Shown: positions 31,046-42,841 of the stretch, in pieces
Layout: the number at the start of each line of letters is the position of its first letter
Numbering within the stretch: the stretch's first letter is position 1
Source: Alnus glutinosa
Taxonomy: Eukaryota > Streptophyta > Magnoliopsida > Fagales > Betulaceae
DNA length: 64,000 nucleotides
Direction: 5' to 3'
NCBI RefSeq assembly: GCF_958979055.1
Contig: NC_084886.1
Location: 53,055,102-53,119,101, forward strand
Notes under the pieces: generated by a model
The model's input: the letters and a program-made list of their open reading frames with translations, nothing else
Database searches by the model: none
What the model was told of the DNA's origin: nothing
Program-made: the position numbers and the translations under genes

Positions 31046-31980
31046 CTCCCTATGGTTTAAAAAGTTCACTGGAGGTCCTCGTGATATGCAATAATTACAA
31101 ATCGATCCCTGACGTCAAATTCTGTTAAAATTTTTAACAGATTCCGTCAAATGCCATGTCAGCGCCACGTGTCGTCATCTTATTGGTGACACGTGGCGCT
31201 GACATGTCTAATTTTAATAAAATAATATAAATTTATTAAAAAATAAATAAAAAATACTTATTTTTTTTTAAAAAAAAAACAAAAAACAAAAAAAAAAAGA
31301 AAAAAACAAAAATGGGAAAGGGGTGGCCTGGCCACCCCCAAAAGGGGTGGCCAGGCCACCAACAGCCCATGGGGGTGGCCACGCGCCACCCCCAGAGGCC
31401 GCCGGCGGTGGCGCGCGGCCACCCCCAGGCCATTGGGGGTGGCCTTCGGGCCACCCCTAGATCTTCTAAGGGTGGCCCGATGGCCACCCCCGGCCACTGG
31501 GGGTGGCCGCGCACCACCCCCAGAGGCCACCTGGGGTGGCGCGCGGCCACCCCCAGTGGCCGGGGGTGGCCATCGGGCCACCCTTAGTAGATCTAGGGGT
31601 GGCCCGAAGGCCACCCCCTGGGCCTTGGGGGTGGCCGCGCGCCACCCCCGGCCACTGGGGGTGGCCGCGCGCCACCCCCTGCAGGGGGCGGCCAGGCCAC
31701 CCCCAAAGGGGTGGCTGGGCCACCCCTTCAGCTTTTTTTTTTTTTTTGTTTTTTTTTTTGAATTTTTTTTATAAAAAAATAAGTATTTTTCTTTATTTTT
31801 TAATAAATTTATATTTTTTATTACGATAGACACGTGTCACCATCTTATTGGCGATACGTGGCGCTGACGTGGCATTTGACGGAATCTGTTAAAAATTTTA
31901 ACAGAATTTGACGCCAGGGATCGATTTGTAATTATTGCATATCACGAGGACCTCCAGTGAACTTTTTAAACCATAGGGAG
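31046..31980. mobile_element. Foldback DNA transposon with GC-rich palindromic core
   Basis: Long inverted arms (about 31046-31270 and 31770-31980) match over more than 200 bp, including CTCCCTATGGTTTAAAAAG at both outer limits and the ACACGTGGCGCTGAC words. On the right, further family sequence continues to about 32025 (CAGGGACCTCCGGTGCAATTA) and is missing on the left. The core (about 31310-31730) is an array of GGCCACCCC/GGGGTGGCC words, itself palindromic at several scales. No transposase is present. Open frames through the core on both strands are by-products of the repeats. Confidence 0.85.
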
Positions 31981-32025
31981 TGAAAAATAATTATGGTATA
32001 CCACAGGGACCTCCGGTGCAATTAT

Positions 32026-33124
32026 CCCTTCTTTTATTTTTATTATTATTTCTTTTAATTTGATTACTGTAGTACTCTACCTACCAACCAGGTTTGAAAT
32101 GTCATTTTATCCCTCTATATATATATTGAAAAAAAAAAGTAAAAAAAAAAAAAAATATAGAAAAAAACAAACTAACCCACGTGTGGGTGTGGGTTAGCCT
32201 TTTATTTTGGTTTTTTTTTTTTCAAAATTGTTTATATCATGAGTTATTATTGTTTGGGAAAGGAGGATATTATAACTTCAATAATAGATCACTAGAGTAT
32301 ATTAACTAAATACAAAAATTAAAAGATATTGCAAATTAAATAGTAAATTGAGGATAAGTGCATACCCCTATCTTCTTTGAGATCTGTTAAACGTATATTT
32401 ATTGTAAATTTCTGGTACATTTATGTATATTTATTGTACATTTCTTGTATTTTTTTTTTTAATTTAATTATTAAATATATAGGACCAACTTGATTTTACA
32501 TATTCATTGATTAATTTTTTTTTAAAAAAGAACTGTTAGACTTTAAAATATCATTTATCATTTTCCTTCACTAATTTTTTTTTTATTAAGCTTTCACGTA
32601 GATGTAGTAAAGATTAGGATCGATTCTATAACATTCACCAGAGTCACAATCTCGTGGTATTTGGCAAGCATCTCATCTACTCTCTATTTTTATTTTTTAC
32701 TTTTTAAAAAATAGTTAAATTCAAAACATTCTAACATTTTTATATATTTTATATTACATCAATAATTTTTTATTACTATTCAAATAAAAAAACTCACTAC
32801 AAAATAATTTTATTTTTAATATTTTATATCACAACAATCACTTTTTATTACGACTCTAACAAAAACTTCATAAAAACTCCGCAATACAAATGCTAGGCAA
32901 TACTCCCGTCCACTGTCAAAATCTGCAACCAAAGCGTAATAAAACCGAGAAATGCTAAAGATGAGACCTTCATCTGTTCCCCATCCTCCAGTGATAATAA
33001 AAAAATTAATTTTTATTAAAAAGTTGTCTCTCATGTCACATGAGAGACAACTTTTTAATAAAAATTAATTTTTTTTAAGGAAAAAGGGGTGAAAGGGGGA
33101 TGAATAAAACCTATTCGAAAAAAC

Positions 33125-33155
<31 letters not shown>

Positions 33156-33309
33156 CCCTATTCGAAAAAGAATATTAAAAAATTAATAAGATAATCCTTT
33201 AGTAGGTAGGCGCAAGAAAAATAAATTATTACTTCAAAAAGAAAATACATATATATTTTTATGAAAAAAAGTAAGAAGGAGAGAAACAAAAGGAAAAATC
33301 AGGGTCGTC
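32026..33309. other. AT-rich intergenic DNA upstream of MTB
   Basis: No gene. It contains a perfect inverted repeat at 32999-33075 inside a probable MITE and an A run at 33129-33155. The last part should include the MTB promoter; no clear TATA box was identified. Confidence 0.5.
32999..33075. repeat. Perfect 38-bp inverted repeat with one-base centre
   Basis: Arms 32999-33036 and 33038-33075 are exact reverse complements around a single C at 33037; the centre reads TCTCTCATGTCACATGAGAGA in outline. Weaker complementarity continues outward (CCCCATCC / GGGGGATGA), suggesting a short MITE-like foldback element of roughly 32950-33110. Confidence 0.9.
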
Positions 33310-33451
33310 TCTATTGTAATTCGTTCGGTCTTTTGCAGGAGGAGAGGAGAGAACTGTCTTTCTGAGCCTCAAACCCTAGTCGGTGGTTTCTACTTTCTTC
33401 CAGGCTCCTACTTCTTTTCCTTCTTTCCAATCCCGAATTTCAAATCCCAGG

Positions 33452-33489
<38 letters not shown>

Positions 33490-34257
33490 TATTATTATTA
33501 ATACGGGATTTCAATGTTAGGATTTTTTTTTCCTTTCATATGGGCATTGTGTTAGTATTCAAATTCTGAACCTTTTACGTTCTTTCTGGTGAAAGTAAAA
33601 ATAATTGCATACTCAACAGGTTTTGAAACTGGGGTTTTAAGTAGTTGGCGTCCGAGTATTCTGTGTTGCCTTTGGTGGCTGCGAAAGTTAAGAAATGACA
33701 ACAAACCTATGATTATCACAAATTTTTGAACTGGGTTTTACTGTGTAGCTTAGCTGGATTAGAAATGTTTCGTGCTTTGGGCACCGCGCATTCAATCGTA
33801 AATTTTGACATTCAAGATTGTGGTTTGGTTTCTTTTTCTTAGCTTTCTTGGCAACCAAACGATGAGTTTTGATTTTTGTTTTTTGTTAGTTGGCTGGTGC
33901 GTGGTGCAATGATTGGTTCATTTGTTTGGATTTCAAGTTTTTTCACGGTTTAAAGTTCATTGGGTTTTTTCTTAATTCTGGGCTGAGCTCCAGATTTTTA
34001 CTTGTGCTCTATTTATTGCTCATGTGCTACCAAACATTACTGGAATGAGGTTAGCCAATTTTGTGTTTTACTGGATCTGCTTCTCAAGTCAATTGACCTA
34101 CATTGCTTTCAATCTGTGTCAATATTTTTTATGCACAACTCCTGGCAACCCAAGTTAAAAAAGTTAGAAAGCGAGACCTTTTTGGTGGATTCATATATGG
34201 CCGGTTGAATTGTTATTTTCCTTTTATCTCTTTGACTTATTTTAATTTGGTTTCAGG

Positions 34258-34269
34258 ATGATCTTTTAG
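34258..34269 (+). promoter_or_regulatory. Short uORF in the MTB 5' leader
   Basis: ATG ATC TTT TAG lies at the start of the coding exon's untranslated part, about 90 bases before the MTB start. A 5' UTR intron (33451-34256, GTATTC donor after CAAATCCCAG, TTTCAG acceptor) precedes it. It could modestly reduce translation; this is inferred. Confidence 0.4.
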
Positions 34270-34351
34270 CTGATTATTCGTGCATATCAATCTGCTCAGG
34301 AAGAAGAACATTATTCAAAGAGTAGACAGTGATTGGAGGCCTTTGCTTGTG

Positions 34352-37300
34352 ATGGATTCACCTGAGCGTGGTCGGAGTTATGCAAAACGGGACATAGAGG
34401 ATGGTTCTGATGTGAAGAGTGATAGGACTGGAGATGATGAAGAGTGGGAGGGCAGTGAGAAGAGAAAACATAGGTCAAGTAGGTCAAGAAAAACGAGCAA
34501 TGCAGACGAGGTTGAAGGTCTAGATAGCAGTGGAAGAAGAAGAAGTTCTGGGGACAGAAATGAGGGCCGCAAACGGTCGGGTGGATCCAGCAGAGCAGGT
34601 AGTGACGAGGATGACAATGACTCAAAAAAAGAGTTGCGCTCTAAGCAAATGAAGAAAAGACAAGAAGAGAATACATTAGAAAAGTTGAGCAATTGGTACC
34701 AGGACGGAGAATTAGAGAACAGGAAAGATGGTGGAGATAAATCGGGAAGCAGAGGGCATGGTCGAGCTGATGAAAGTGAGAGAAGGAAAATTGCCTCAAA
34801 GCTTTCAGAGTATGAGAATTCTCAGAGCAGAAGTAAAAGCAAAGAAGAAAGGTCCCTTGATGGAGATCTTGAAAAAGTGGTTGATAGAGATTCCAGGTAT
34901 TCAGAGAGGAGGGAAAGTGGTCGAGAGAAGGGTCATGGGTCTTCTGAGGAGGTGAGGAACTCGAGGAGAAAGTGGGATGAACCTGATGCAGTCAAGAAAG
35001 CTGAAGAAACTTATTCTGAAAGAGCTGACCTGAGAAGTGGTAAGGCTTCTGATGCTACTAAGTATGAGAGTTCTAGAGAGAGAAGTGTGTCCACGAGAAA
35101 TGAACCAGGTGATAGTAAGATCCGAGGTGTAGATTCAAACAGTGAGAAGGGTATCAAATCTAATAATAGGGAAGAAAGAAGAGCTGATGTTGAGAGGAGT
35201 AGGAGCAAAGTTAAGTCAGAGGCACTAGAAGAAGATAATAGGGTTAGTCCTATTACTCGTGAAGACAGATCAGGCAAGGAGAAAACTGAGAAGAATAGAC
35301 AGCAGAGAACTCCCATTCAGGATGTTGCCGAAAGCCGGGAGAGAACTTTAAATGCAGAGGATGATAAAAGTATGCGGATGAGGGATAAAAGTGCGAGAGA
35401 AGTAGGGCTCTCTAACAGGTCAAGAACCCCCGAGAGGGGTGGGAGGCGTCATCAAGAAACAGATCACTCTGAGATAGATTTTGAAAGAAGTTTCAACCTC
35501 AAGCGGAAGGAACTGGAAAAGGATGGTTACAGGGATGATAGATCAAAAGGCAGAGATGATAGCTGGAGCGACAGGAATAGGGACCGTGAAGGTTCCAAAG
35601 AGAATTGGAAAAGAAGGCAACCTATCAGTAGTGATAAAGAGTCAAAAAATGGGGATGTTGTTTATGATCATGGCAGAGAGTGGGAGTTGCCAAGACATGG
35701 TCGTGAGAGGACTGACAATGAAAGGCCTCATGGTCGGTCTGGTAATAGGAAAGATGGAAGCAGGGGTGAAGCTGTGAAAACCTCATCAAACTTTGGAATT
35801 TCGAATGAGAATTATGATGTGATAGAGATCCAAACAAAGCCTCTTGATTATGGAAGAGCAGAGTCTGGATCCAACTTTTCCAGGAGAGCTGAAGTTGTTC
35901 AGCAATCTGACTTGAAATCAGCACCAAATGATGAAGAGTGGGCATATATGCAGGATGACAGGGCAAGAAGGAATGATTTATATGGGTCTGGGCCACCTGG
36001 TGAAGATTCAAAGGAAAGATATACAGATGATGGTACCTCTATGCGAGATCAAAATTCATGGAGGGATGACTTTGATGTCCTTGGAGGAAAGGGAAGAAGC
36101 CAGAAAGCTGCTATGTCTGGTCGCAGTGCTGGTGGCCAAAGTTCTAGCAGTGGTTCGCAGCCTCCATATGGGAACCAGGATCCAGGGTCCTTCAACAGAG
36201 CTGCCTCACAAGGAGTAAAAGGGAGTAGAGTGGGGAGAGGAGGAAGGGGCCGGCTCACTGGGAGAGACAACCAGCAGGTAGCAATCCCACTGCCTATAAT
36301 GGGAGCACCTTTCGGACCTCTTGGAATGCCTCCACCAGGTCCAATGCAGCCTCTTACCCCTGGTATGCAACCTGCTCCAGGTCCACCAATTTCGCCAGGT
36401 GTCTTCATTCCCCCCTTTAATCCGCCCGTTTGGCCTGGGGCTCGAGGTGTTGATATGAATATGTTAGCTGTTGCACCGGGTCTATCTCCTGTTCCTCCTG
36501 GACCATCAGGTCCAAGGTTTCCTCCTAACATGGGCAACTCACCCCCTGCGATGTATTTTAACCAACCTGGCCCCACAAGAGGAGTTCCTCCTAGCATATC
36601 TGGCCCTGGTTTTAGTGCTGCTGGACCAATGGGACGAGGAACTCCACCTGATAAAACTCCCGGGGGTTGGGTTCCACCTAAAAGTAGTGGGCCTCCTGGT
36701 AAAGCTCCTTCTAGAGGAGAGCAGAATGATTACTCTCAAAATTTCGTTGACACTGGTATGCGGCCGCAGAATTTCATCAGAGAGCTAGAGCTTACAAATG
36801 TTGTAGAGGATTACCCTAAGCTTAGGGAGCTTATACAGAAAAAGGATGAGATTGTGGCTAAATCTGCTTCTCCTCCTATGTATTACCGATGTGACTTAAA
36901 AGAGTTTGAGCTATCCCCGGAGTTCTTTGGAACCAAGTTTGACGTCATTCTTGTGGACCCCCCATGGGAGGAATATGTTCATCGCGCACCTGGTGTTGCT
37001 GACCATATGGAGTACTGGACATTTGAAGAAATAATGAGTCTAAAGATTGAGGTGATCTTTTTTTTTTTTTTTTTCCCGTGTCATCTTTTCTATTCCAATT
37101 ATCATTTTCGTTGTGCTTGTTCTGAACGCGCATTTATAGAAGTGATGGTAGAACTTGCTAACAAGTAATTCTAACCACTTTTTGTCGCAGATAATAAATG
37201 ATAAGAAAGTATATTATCAGGTGTATGATTTGATAATACCACCTTTCCTATACCAACAAACCTTAATTGGAATGTTATTATGTAACTTGCATTACCTTCT

Positions 37301-40300
37301 GTTTTTTGATAAGTAACTTGCATTAACTTGTTGGACCAAGAAAGGACTTTAACACTGTTTTCTTGTATTGAAATAATTTCCCTTCACCCTTGACTCGGAT
37401 ATCTGAGTTTTTTGCCCTTTGTGTTCACAGGCAATAGCAGACACACCTTCTTTTATCTTCCTTTGGGTTGGTGATGGTGCGGGCCTTGAGCAGGGCCGCC
37501 AGTGTTTAAAGAAGGTGTGTAATTGGGCCTTTCAGAATTTTTGTATTCTTAGGACTAGGCTTTTCTTTATGGCTGTCATTTATGTTATAAGATTGTTCAC
37601 GTGTTCTTGCTCTTGTCATTCTCTTTTGTGTCCTGTAGTGGGGATTTCGTAGGTGTGAGGATATTTGTTGGGTGAAGACAAACAAAGCTACTGCAACACC
37701 GGGGTTGCGTCATGATTCTCATACTTTATTTCAGCACTCAAAGGTCAGCTTGATGTTTTTCTTATATGTTTTGGATGTCTGCAGCTTCATCTTGCTGCCT
37801 CGCCTTATTTTTTTTGGAAAAAAAAAAATTCATCGAATGCTTTATTAATGCATGGATTAATTTCCTAATTTGTTCGTCGTATTTTCATTATGGTAAAGGA
37901 GCACTGCTTGATGGGTATAAAAGGAACTGTCCGTCGCAGTACTGATGGTCACATAATCCATGCCAACATTGATACTGATGTAATAATTGCTGAGGAACCT
38001 CCGTATGGTTAGTATCATCCTATGTCTTTGACATCATTGACCTTTGCTTTGCATCCGTCTATTTTTCATATATGTGCTTTGTATTATTTGTGATAATTTT
38101 AGGTTTGAAATTGAGCTGTGTCATCTCATTTACCTTGATGTTTCATTGGTCACGGGTCATGCATGGGTCTGTGCAAATTCTTTTCCGAATTTGTAAATTT
38201 TGCTAGAAATTTTTTGCTTGTGAAGTCTCTAACTGAGATGTGTTATTTGAACTACGTTTGAAAAAAAATGAAAGCAAAAAGGAATGCAGGCATTCTTAGC
38301 ACTTTTGCATCTTTGAGTACAAGGAGTTCATGTTTCTCGGTATTTCTTCATTGTTTGAGGGTTTACGTGGGTTTCATTCTCTATTGTTCCTAATAAGCAT
38401 AGAAAATTGATTTTGGCATATGTTTGTTGACTAGAACTGCAACACAATGACTTGTATGGCACAATTTTACTTTACCCAGAGTATAAAGGCATCGTACTTT
38501 TAGTTTACAAACACTGTTTTTATATTTTTCATCGTACTGATGAAATGAGCTCTTATTATATAAGGTGTATGGTAATGAAATTGCAGGTTCAACACAAAAG
38601 CCTGAAGACATGTACAGAATTGTTGAGCATTTTGCCCTTGGCCGCAGGAGACTTGAGCTCTTTGGTGAAGACCACAATATTCGGTCTGGTTGGCTGACTG
38701 TTGGCAAAGAACTATCCTCGACAAATTTTAATGCTGAGGTATGTTAATCAATCTGCCAGTGTTCTTTGAAAACAAAGCCACTGTAGTTCAATGTTTTTGC
38801 TGAACAGCCAATCTACTTCTGGAACTGGACATTCATATAGGCTTTCATTTTTTGTGTGGAAAATTAAATGTGGGATATGAATATGAGAATCATAGAACTC
38901 CTGCTGTACTTATCAATTAGAACATTAGCAATGTTCATTTTCTTCAATTAGTGGAATTGATGTCTTTGTCTGGGCTTTGTTATTTCAATGGAAATCATTT
39001 TATTGAGAGGGAAACAGAGAGGGCTGATGGGAAGCATGATTAATGACCTCAACCTTAGGTTGTCTTTGTTTCACCGGAAAATAAGGAAAAAAAAAGTTAA
39101 AATCTGGAAGTATTTATTTTCTACATTTTTGTATGATTCCCAAGTTTTAAAATCTTAAGAAGTATAGTACTATTTTGCAGGCAAACATGGGAAAATGATA
39201 TATCTCAGATTTTGTTTTGGAGTATATTTTCCCACAACCACCAATGAAAATTTTTGAGGTTATTAATGTCTTACAAATATTTTAGGGAGCAACACCCTTT
39301 TAAGAGGAAAGTAATAGTGTCTTCATTGTCTAAAACTATTTCCCTTTTTGACCTATTCTGGAAGAAAAAAAAATAAAAAAAATCTAAAGTTAATAGCAAA
39401 CAAGTGCAAATTCTTTATTGACAATTGATTTTTAGGAAACATAAGGCTTGTTTGCCAACACTTTTTAGAACAACTTTTTGCTTTTTAGTAAAAATACAAA
39501 AGCATTAACAAACAACCAAACACACATAAATACTCACAAAACACTCAACTATTTTTACCTTTATGTTACATCACAACCAAAAAGCAAAAGACACCCTCTA
39601 AGAAGTTTTACCATACGAACCAATAATCTCTCACACGATAATATTATTTGGTGAAACAAAAAGAGCCTAATATGGACTAGGTGTCAATGGTCCTTTAACA
39701 AAATGGAATCTGTTCTCCTTATAAACAAGGGGTGGAGGGTGATGTCATGGGTTCAATCCCATATAGGTGTGTAACTTGTGTTTCCTTATCAAAAAATAAA
39801 GATCTGCAGACTAGAAATAGTGTCTTTTTCTCATAGACAGAATTCAGAAGTTAACATACATGCATCAAGTTTGAGGTGCCATGTTTTAATGGAATCATCT
39901 TAAAACAGTAACATAGTTGAGCATACGGCATGCAATTCAGTTTCAGAAATTGACATAGGAATAAGTTCCCATGCAACATGTTTGATCTGCCATATCTTAT
40001 AGTTGTATCATTTGTGCAAAGTAAACGAGACATTAGTCTTCCATTGAAAATCTACTCCCGTTTGAAAGGAAACATCTTGCACACCTTACTTAGTGCTTAG
40101 TGCCCCAATGTGGGGTTTACATAAAGAAGTTAAACCTGACTCTCATACTATTCCTTATTTCCATATATAACAGCAATATTACAATAACATCTTATGATAT
40201 GCATCACCACGCCGAAAACAAATGAAGCCTAGACCAAAAGCATAAGCCTTTATTCATACTTGTTTCTTGAGTTGTATCGATTTGTTTTCTTATTCAGTAC

Positions 40301-40768
40301 TTTTATCTGGATTTGGGTTGAATTCAGGCATATGTAAGGAGCTTTGCTGATAAGGATGGGAAAGTTTGGCAAGGAGGGGGAGGACGAAATCCACCCCCAG
40401 AGGCACCCCATCTTGTCATTACAACCCCCGATATAGAGTCTCTTCGGCCCAAGTCACCAATGAAGAACCAGCAGCAACTTCAACAGCAGCAGTCGACATC
40501 CATTTCGCTAACAACGGCCAGTTCCTCTAATAGAAGGCCCGCTGGAAACTCACCTTCAAATCTGGGTGCTCTTGGTCTAAACCAAGAAGCTTCCAGCTCT
40601 AATCCCTCAACTCCAGTTCCCTGGGCGTCACCAATGGAGGGTTATAGAGGAAGAGAAGGGAGCAGTATGCCTTCAGATGATAAGCTTTTTGATATGTACG
40701 GATATAGTGGTCAGGCAAATCAAGACTATTTAGAATTTGAGTCTCACAGACAAATGAATTTGTTGTAA
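34352..40768 (+). CDS. MTB: MTB, METTL14-like subunit of m6A mRNA methyltransferase
   Basis: Coding exons 34352-37051, 37431-37514, 37639-37743, 37899-38007, 38587-38738 and 40328-40768 join in frame to 1196 residues; a non-coding first exon ends at 33450. Residues 1 to about 560 are charged and low-complexity (Arg/Ser/Glu/Asp-rich). An RGG-like patch ([12 protein letters not shown]) and a Pro/Gly-rich region follow. The MT-A70 domain begins near residue 830 with [14 protein letters not shown] (D869-W872), then [39 protein letters not shown] and [12 protein letters not shown]. The C-terminal tail is Gln- and Ser-rich. It is the plant METTL14 homologue (At4g09980, EMB1691), which pairs with MTA in the nucleus to methylate adenosine in mRNA. 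An in-frame GTG upstream of the ATG is not needed. Confidence 0.95.
39668..39800 (+). mobile_element. Short SINE in the last MTB intron
   Basis: A tRNA-like segment with B box GGGTTCAATCCC (39749-39760) is preceded by a weak A-box-like stretch and followed by a short A-rich end (CAAAAAATAAA). It lies in the 1589-bp intron 38739-40327 in sense orientation. Confidence 0.55.
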
Positions 40769-41782
40769 CGAAATACTTGGCATATTAAAGTGCTGTGATG
40801 TAGCATGTAATTGTTGTTTTTCTGCCATCCAATATAAAGTGGAAAGAAAATTCCATATGTTCTGTGCGTGCATACTCGTTGGCTTTAGTAGGTATAGTAA
40901 CAGTAGATGGTTCAAAACAAATTGGGCTCATTTATTATTATTGTTATTTTCATGAGTAAACTCATTTATGAATTGTTGGCTTTGGACCGATACTATTGAG
41001 TTCATAAAAGGAAATGAGACGATAGGATAGTAAACCATTTACGCATGTGGACGACTTTTATAGGATCTGAAATCGTAGACCCTTTTTCTGGGGAATTAAT
41101 TGGTTGATAATTTGAAGTACGTAGACTGTATGCCATTTTTCGAAAGAACATGGTCTGCCGTTTAGGGAGCTGAAAAACGGCTTAGCTGACTGCAGAAACA
41201 CGGGCAGGCTGATAAATAAACAAAAAGACCCTTTCTAAATCCATATCCATCCACATAATAAGGCTAAGAGTCCCAAATTCCCTTCATGCCAACCATGGAG
41301 GGCTTCCCGGCTATCAGCCGGCATGGACCAGGTGGGCTCGTGAAAATCTGTAAGAAAAGAAAGGCTGGAGGCGCCTCACAACCACACGCGATAATCAGTA
41401 TGGTAGATAGCGTACTCAAGTACCGGTTTAGCACTCAGCTTTTCCTTTATTTTTCATTTTCGAATTCTGAATTGATCACAATCATGCATCATGAAAAACG
41501 ACTCCAATTCATTACCAAAATTTAGCATTTCTTAGTTGCAGGGCTACTTGCTACAAAATCACGTACTCCACAACCAGCTCAGTGACACGCAGAACTTGTG
41601 CTTGCTTGTCCTCTTGAACCAATACATAATTTCTAAACTCTAGTTACTCTACCAGTTAACAAACAATGAAATATGAATGACTGCATAATTTTTTTTTTTT
41701 TTTGGGCCCAATCATCATATACATGGAGTTTCATGTCTCACTTCAGGCTTCTGAGATACCTTTCGTTTTCCTTTATGAGGTT
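40769..41782. other. Convergent spacer between MTB and HCF106
   Basis: It contains the MTB 3' UTR on the left and the HCF106 3' UTR on the right. A 79-codon frame at 41286-41525 (MPTMEGFPAISRHGPGG...) has no family I recognise. A near-duplicate of the last HCF106 codons (GTTTCATGTCTCACTTCAGG) lies at about 41728-41750. Confidence 0.45.
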
Positions 41783-42789
41783 TCATTTCTCGCTTTCAGG
41801 CTTTTGAGGTGGAGGCATTGCAGTGGCAGTTTCTTGAATTGTAGCTGGTAAACAAATTATACACTTGAAATTAGAGAGGGAGAGAGAGAGACTTACCAGA
41901 AAGTAAGAGACACAGAGAGGTAGTTGTTGAAGAATGACTAACCTTGGGGCTGGGTTTGAGTTTCCAACTCACCTTCTCCTGAAGGAGGTATCTGCCCCTG
42001 CTGTTGGGCAGCAGATGCCTTCAGCTGCTCTTCTGTGATCTTTAGGTAGTCTTCAGTGGTATATGCTCTGTTTAGGGATGAAGCACCATCTGCAATTTTG
42101 GAAATGACATACCTCTATCGGATTTGTTTAAAAGGAATGGAGGGTACAGGACAAGAGCGTACTTCATAGTAAACACTCATGCTTACCACTTCTGCTTATT
42201 TATAAAACCAGCTAAAGCTAGTATCTTTTAACAAGCATATATACTTAAAAAAATAATATGTAATGGTACTCCTATGAAACTGAAACAAGGAGTTCAATTA
42301 AAAATAAGTTTAATGAACCAAGGAGCCCAATTAGACCACATATAAGTTAATGTCTACTGCTTTGCAAAATTAGAACGTACATGCTGGAAATACTTAATCA
42401 CTCACTGGGGTCAACTACAGTTTGAGAATCCTTGGTGCTCGTAGTGGATGATGGGGTTGATGTAGCATTGGCTCCGCTGGAGCTGATTTTGTTTTCCGTT
42501 GAAATGTCATCAAGACCAATCTCCCTTTCAAGGGTGCTCTTGAATTCCCTCGAAACTTCCTACATACGAATAAATTATAGGCACCACTACTAAAACCAGA
42601 ACTTCTCCTGAGTGGCTTAAACAAGACAAATTCAACCTAAAGTTTTATGCTCCAACCTGAAGTTCTCTAATGGTGGGTTGAAATGTACGCAAAGTCTTTC
42701 CCAAATTCCGAGCAACCTGCATTTAGCTAACTTAATTGAGATACCATTTAGATCATCTAAAACACACATACACAAAGAAGATTAAAACC

Positions 42790-42841
<52 letters not shown>

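Noticed and set aside
31236-31833. Several overlapping open frames of 85-191 codons on both strands with GHPQWPGVA-like repeats
   Set aside because: All frames on both strands are open because the core is an array of GGCCACCCC words; they end in poly(T)-encoded Phe/Lys runs and match no protein.
34280-34351. Upstream extension of MTB from a GTG codon
   Set aside because: An ATG at 34352 ([10 protein letters not shown]) gives the family-typical N-terminus; no reason for a non-ATG start.
37052-37168. Continuation of the long MTB frame past residue 900
   Set aside because: This is read-through into an intron: a GT donor follows MSLKIE, and the family sequence AIADTPSF resumes at 37431.
41286-41525. 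79-codon frame MPTMEGFPAISRHG...
   Set aside because: Neither a domain nor a promoter is recognised, and the C-terminal half is low-complexity; probably chance.
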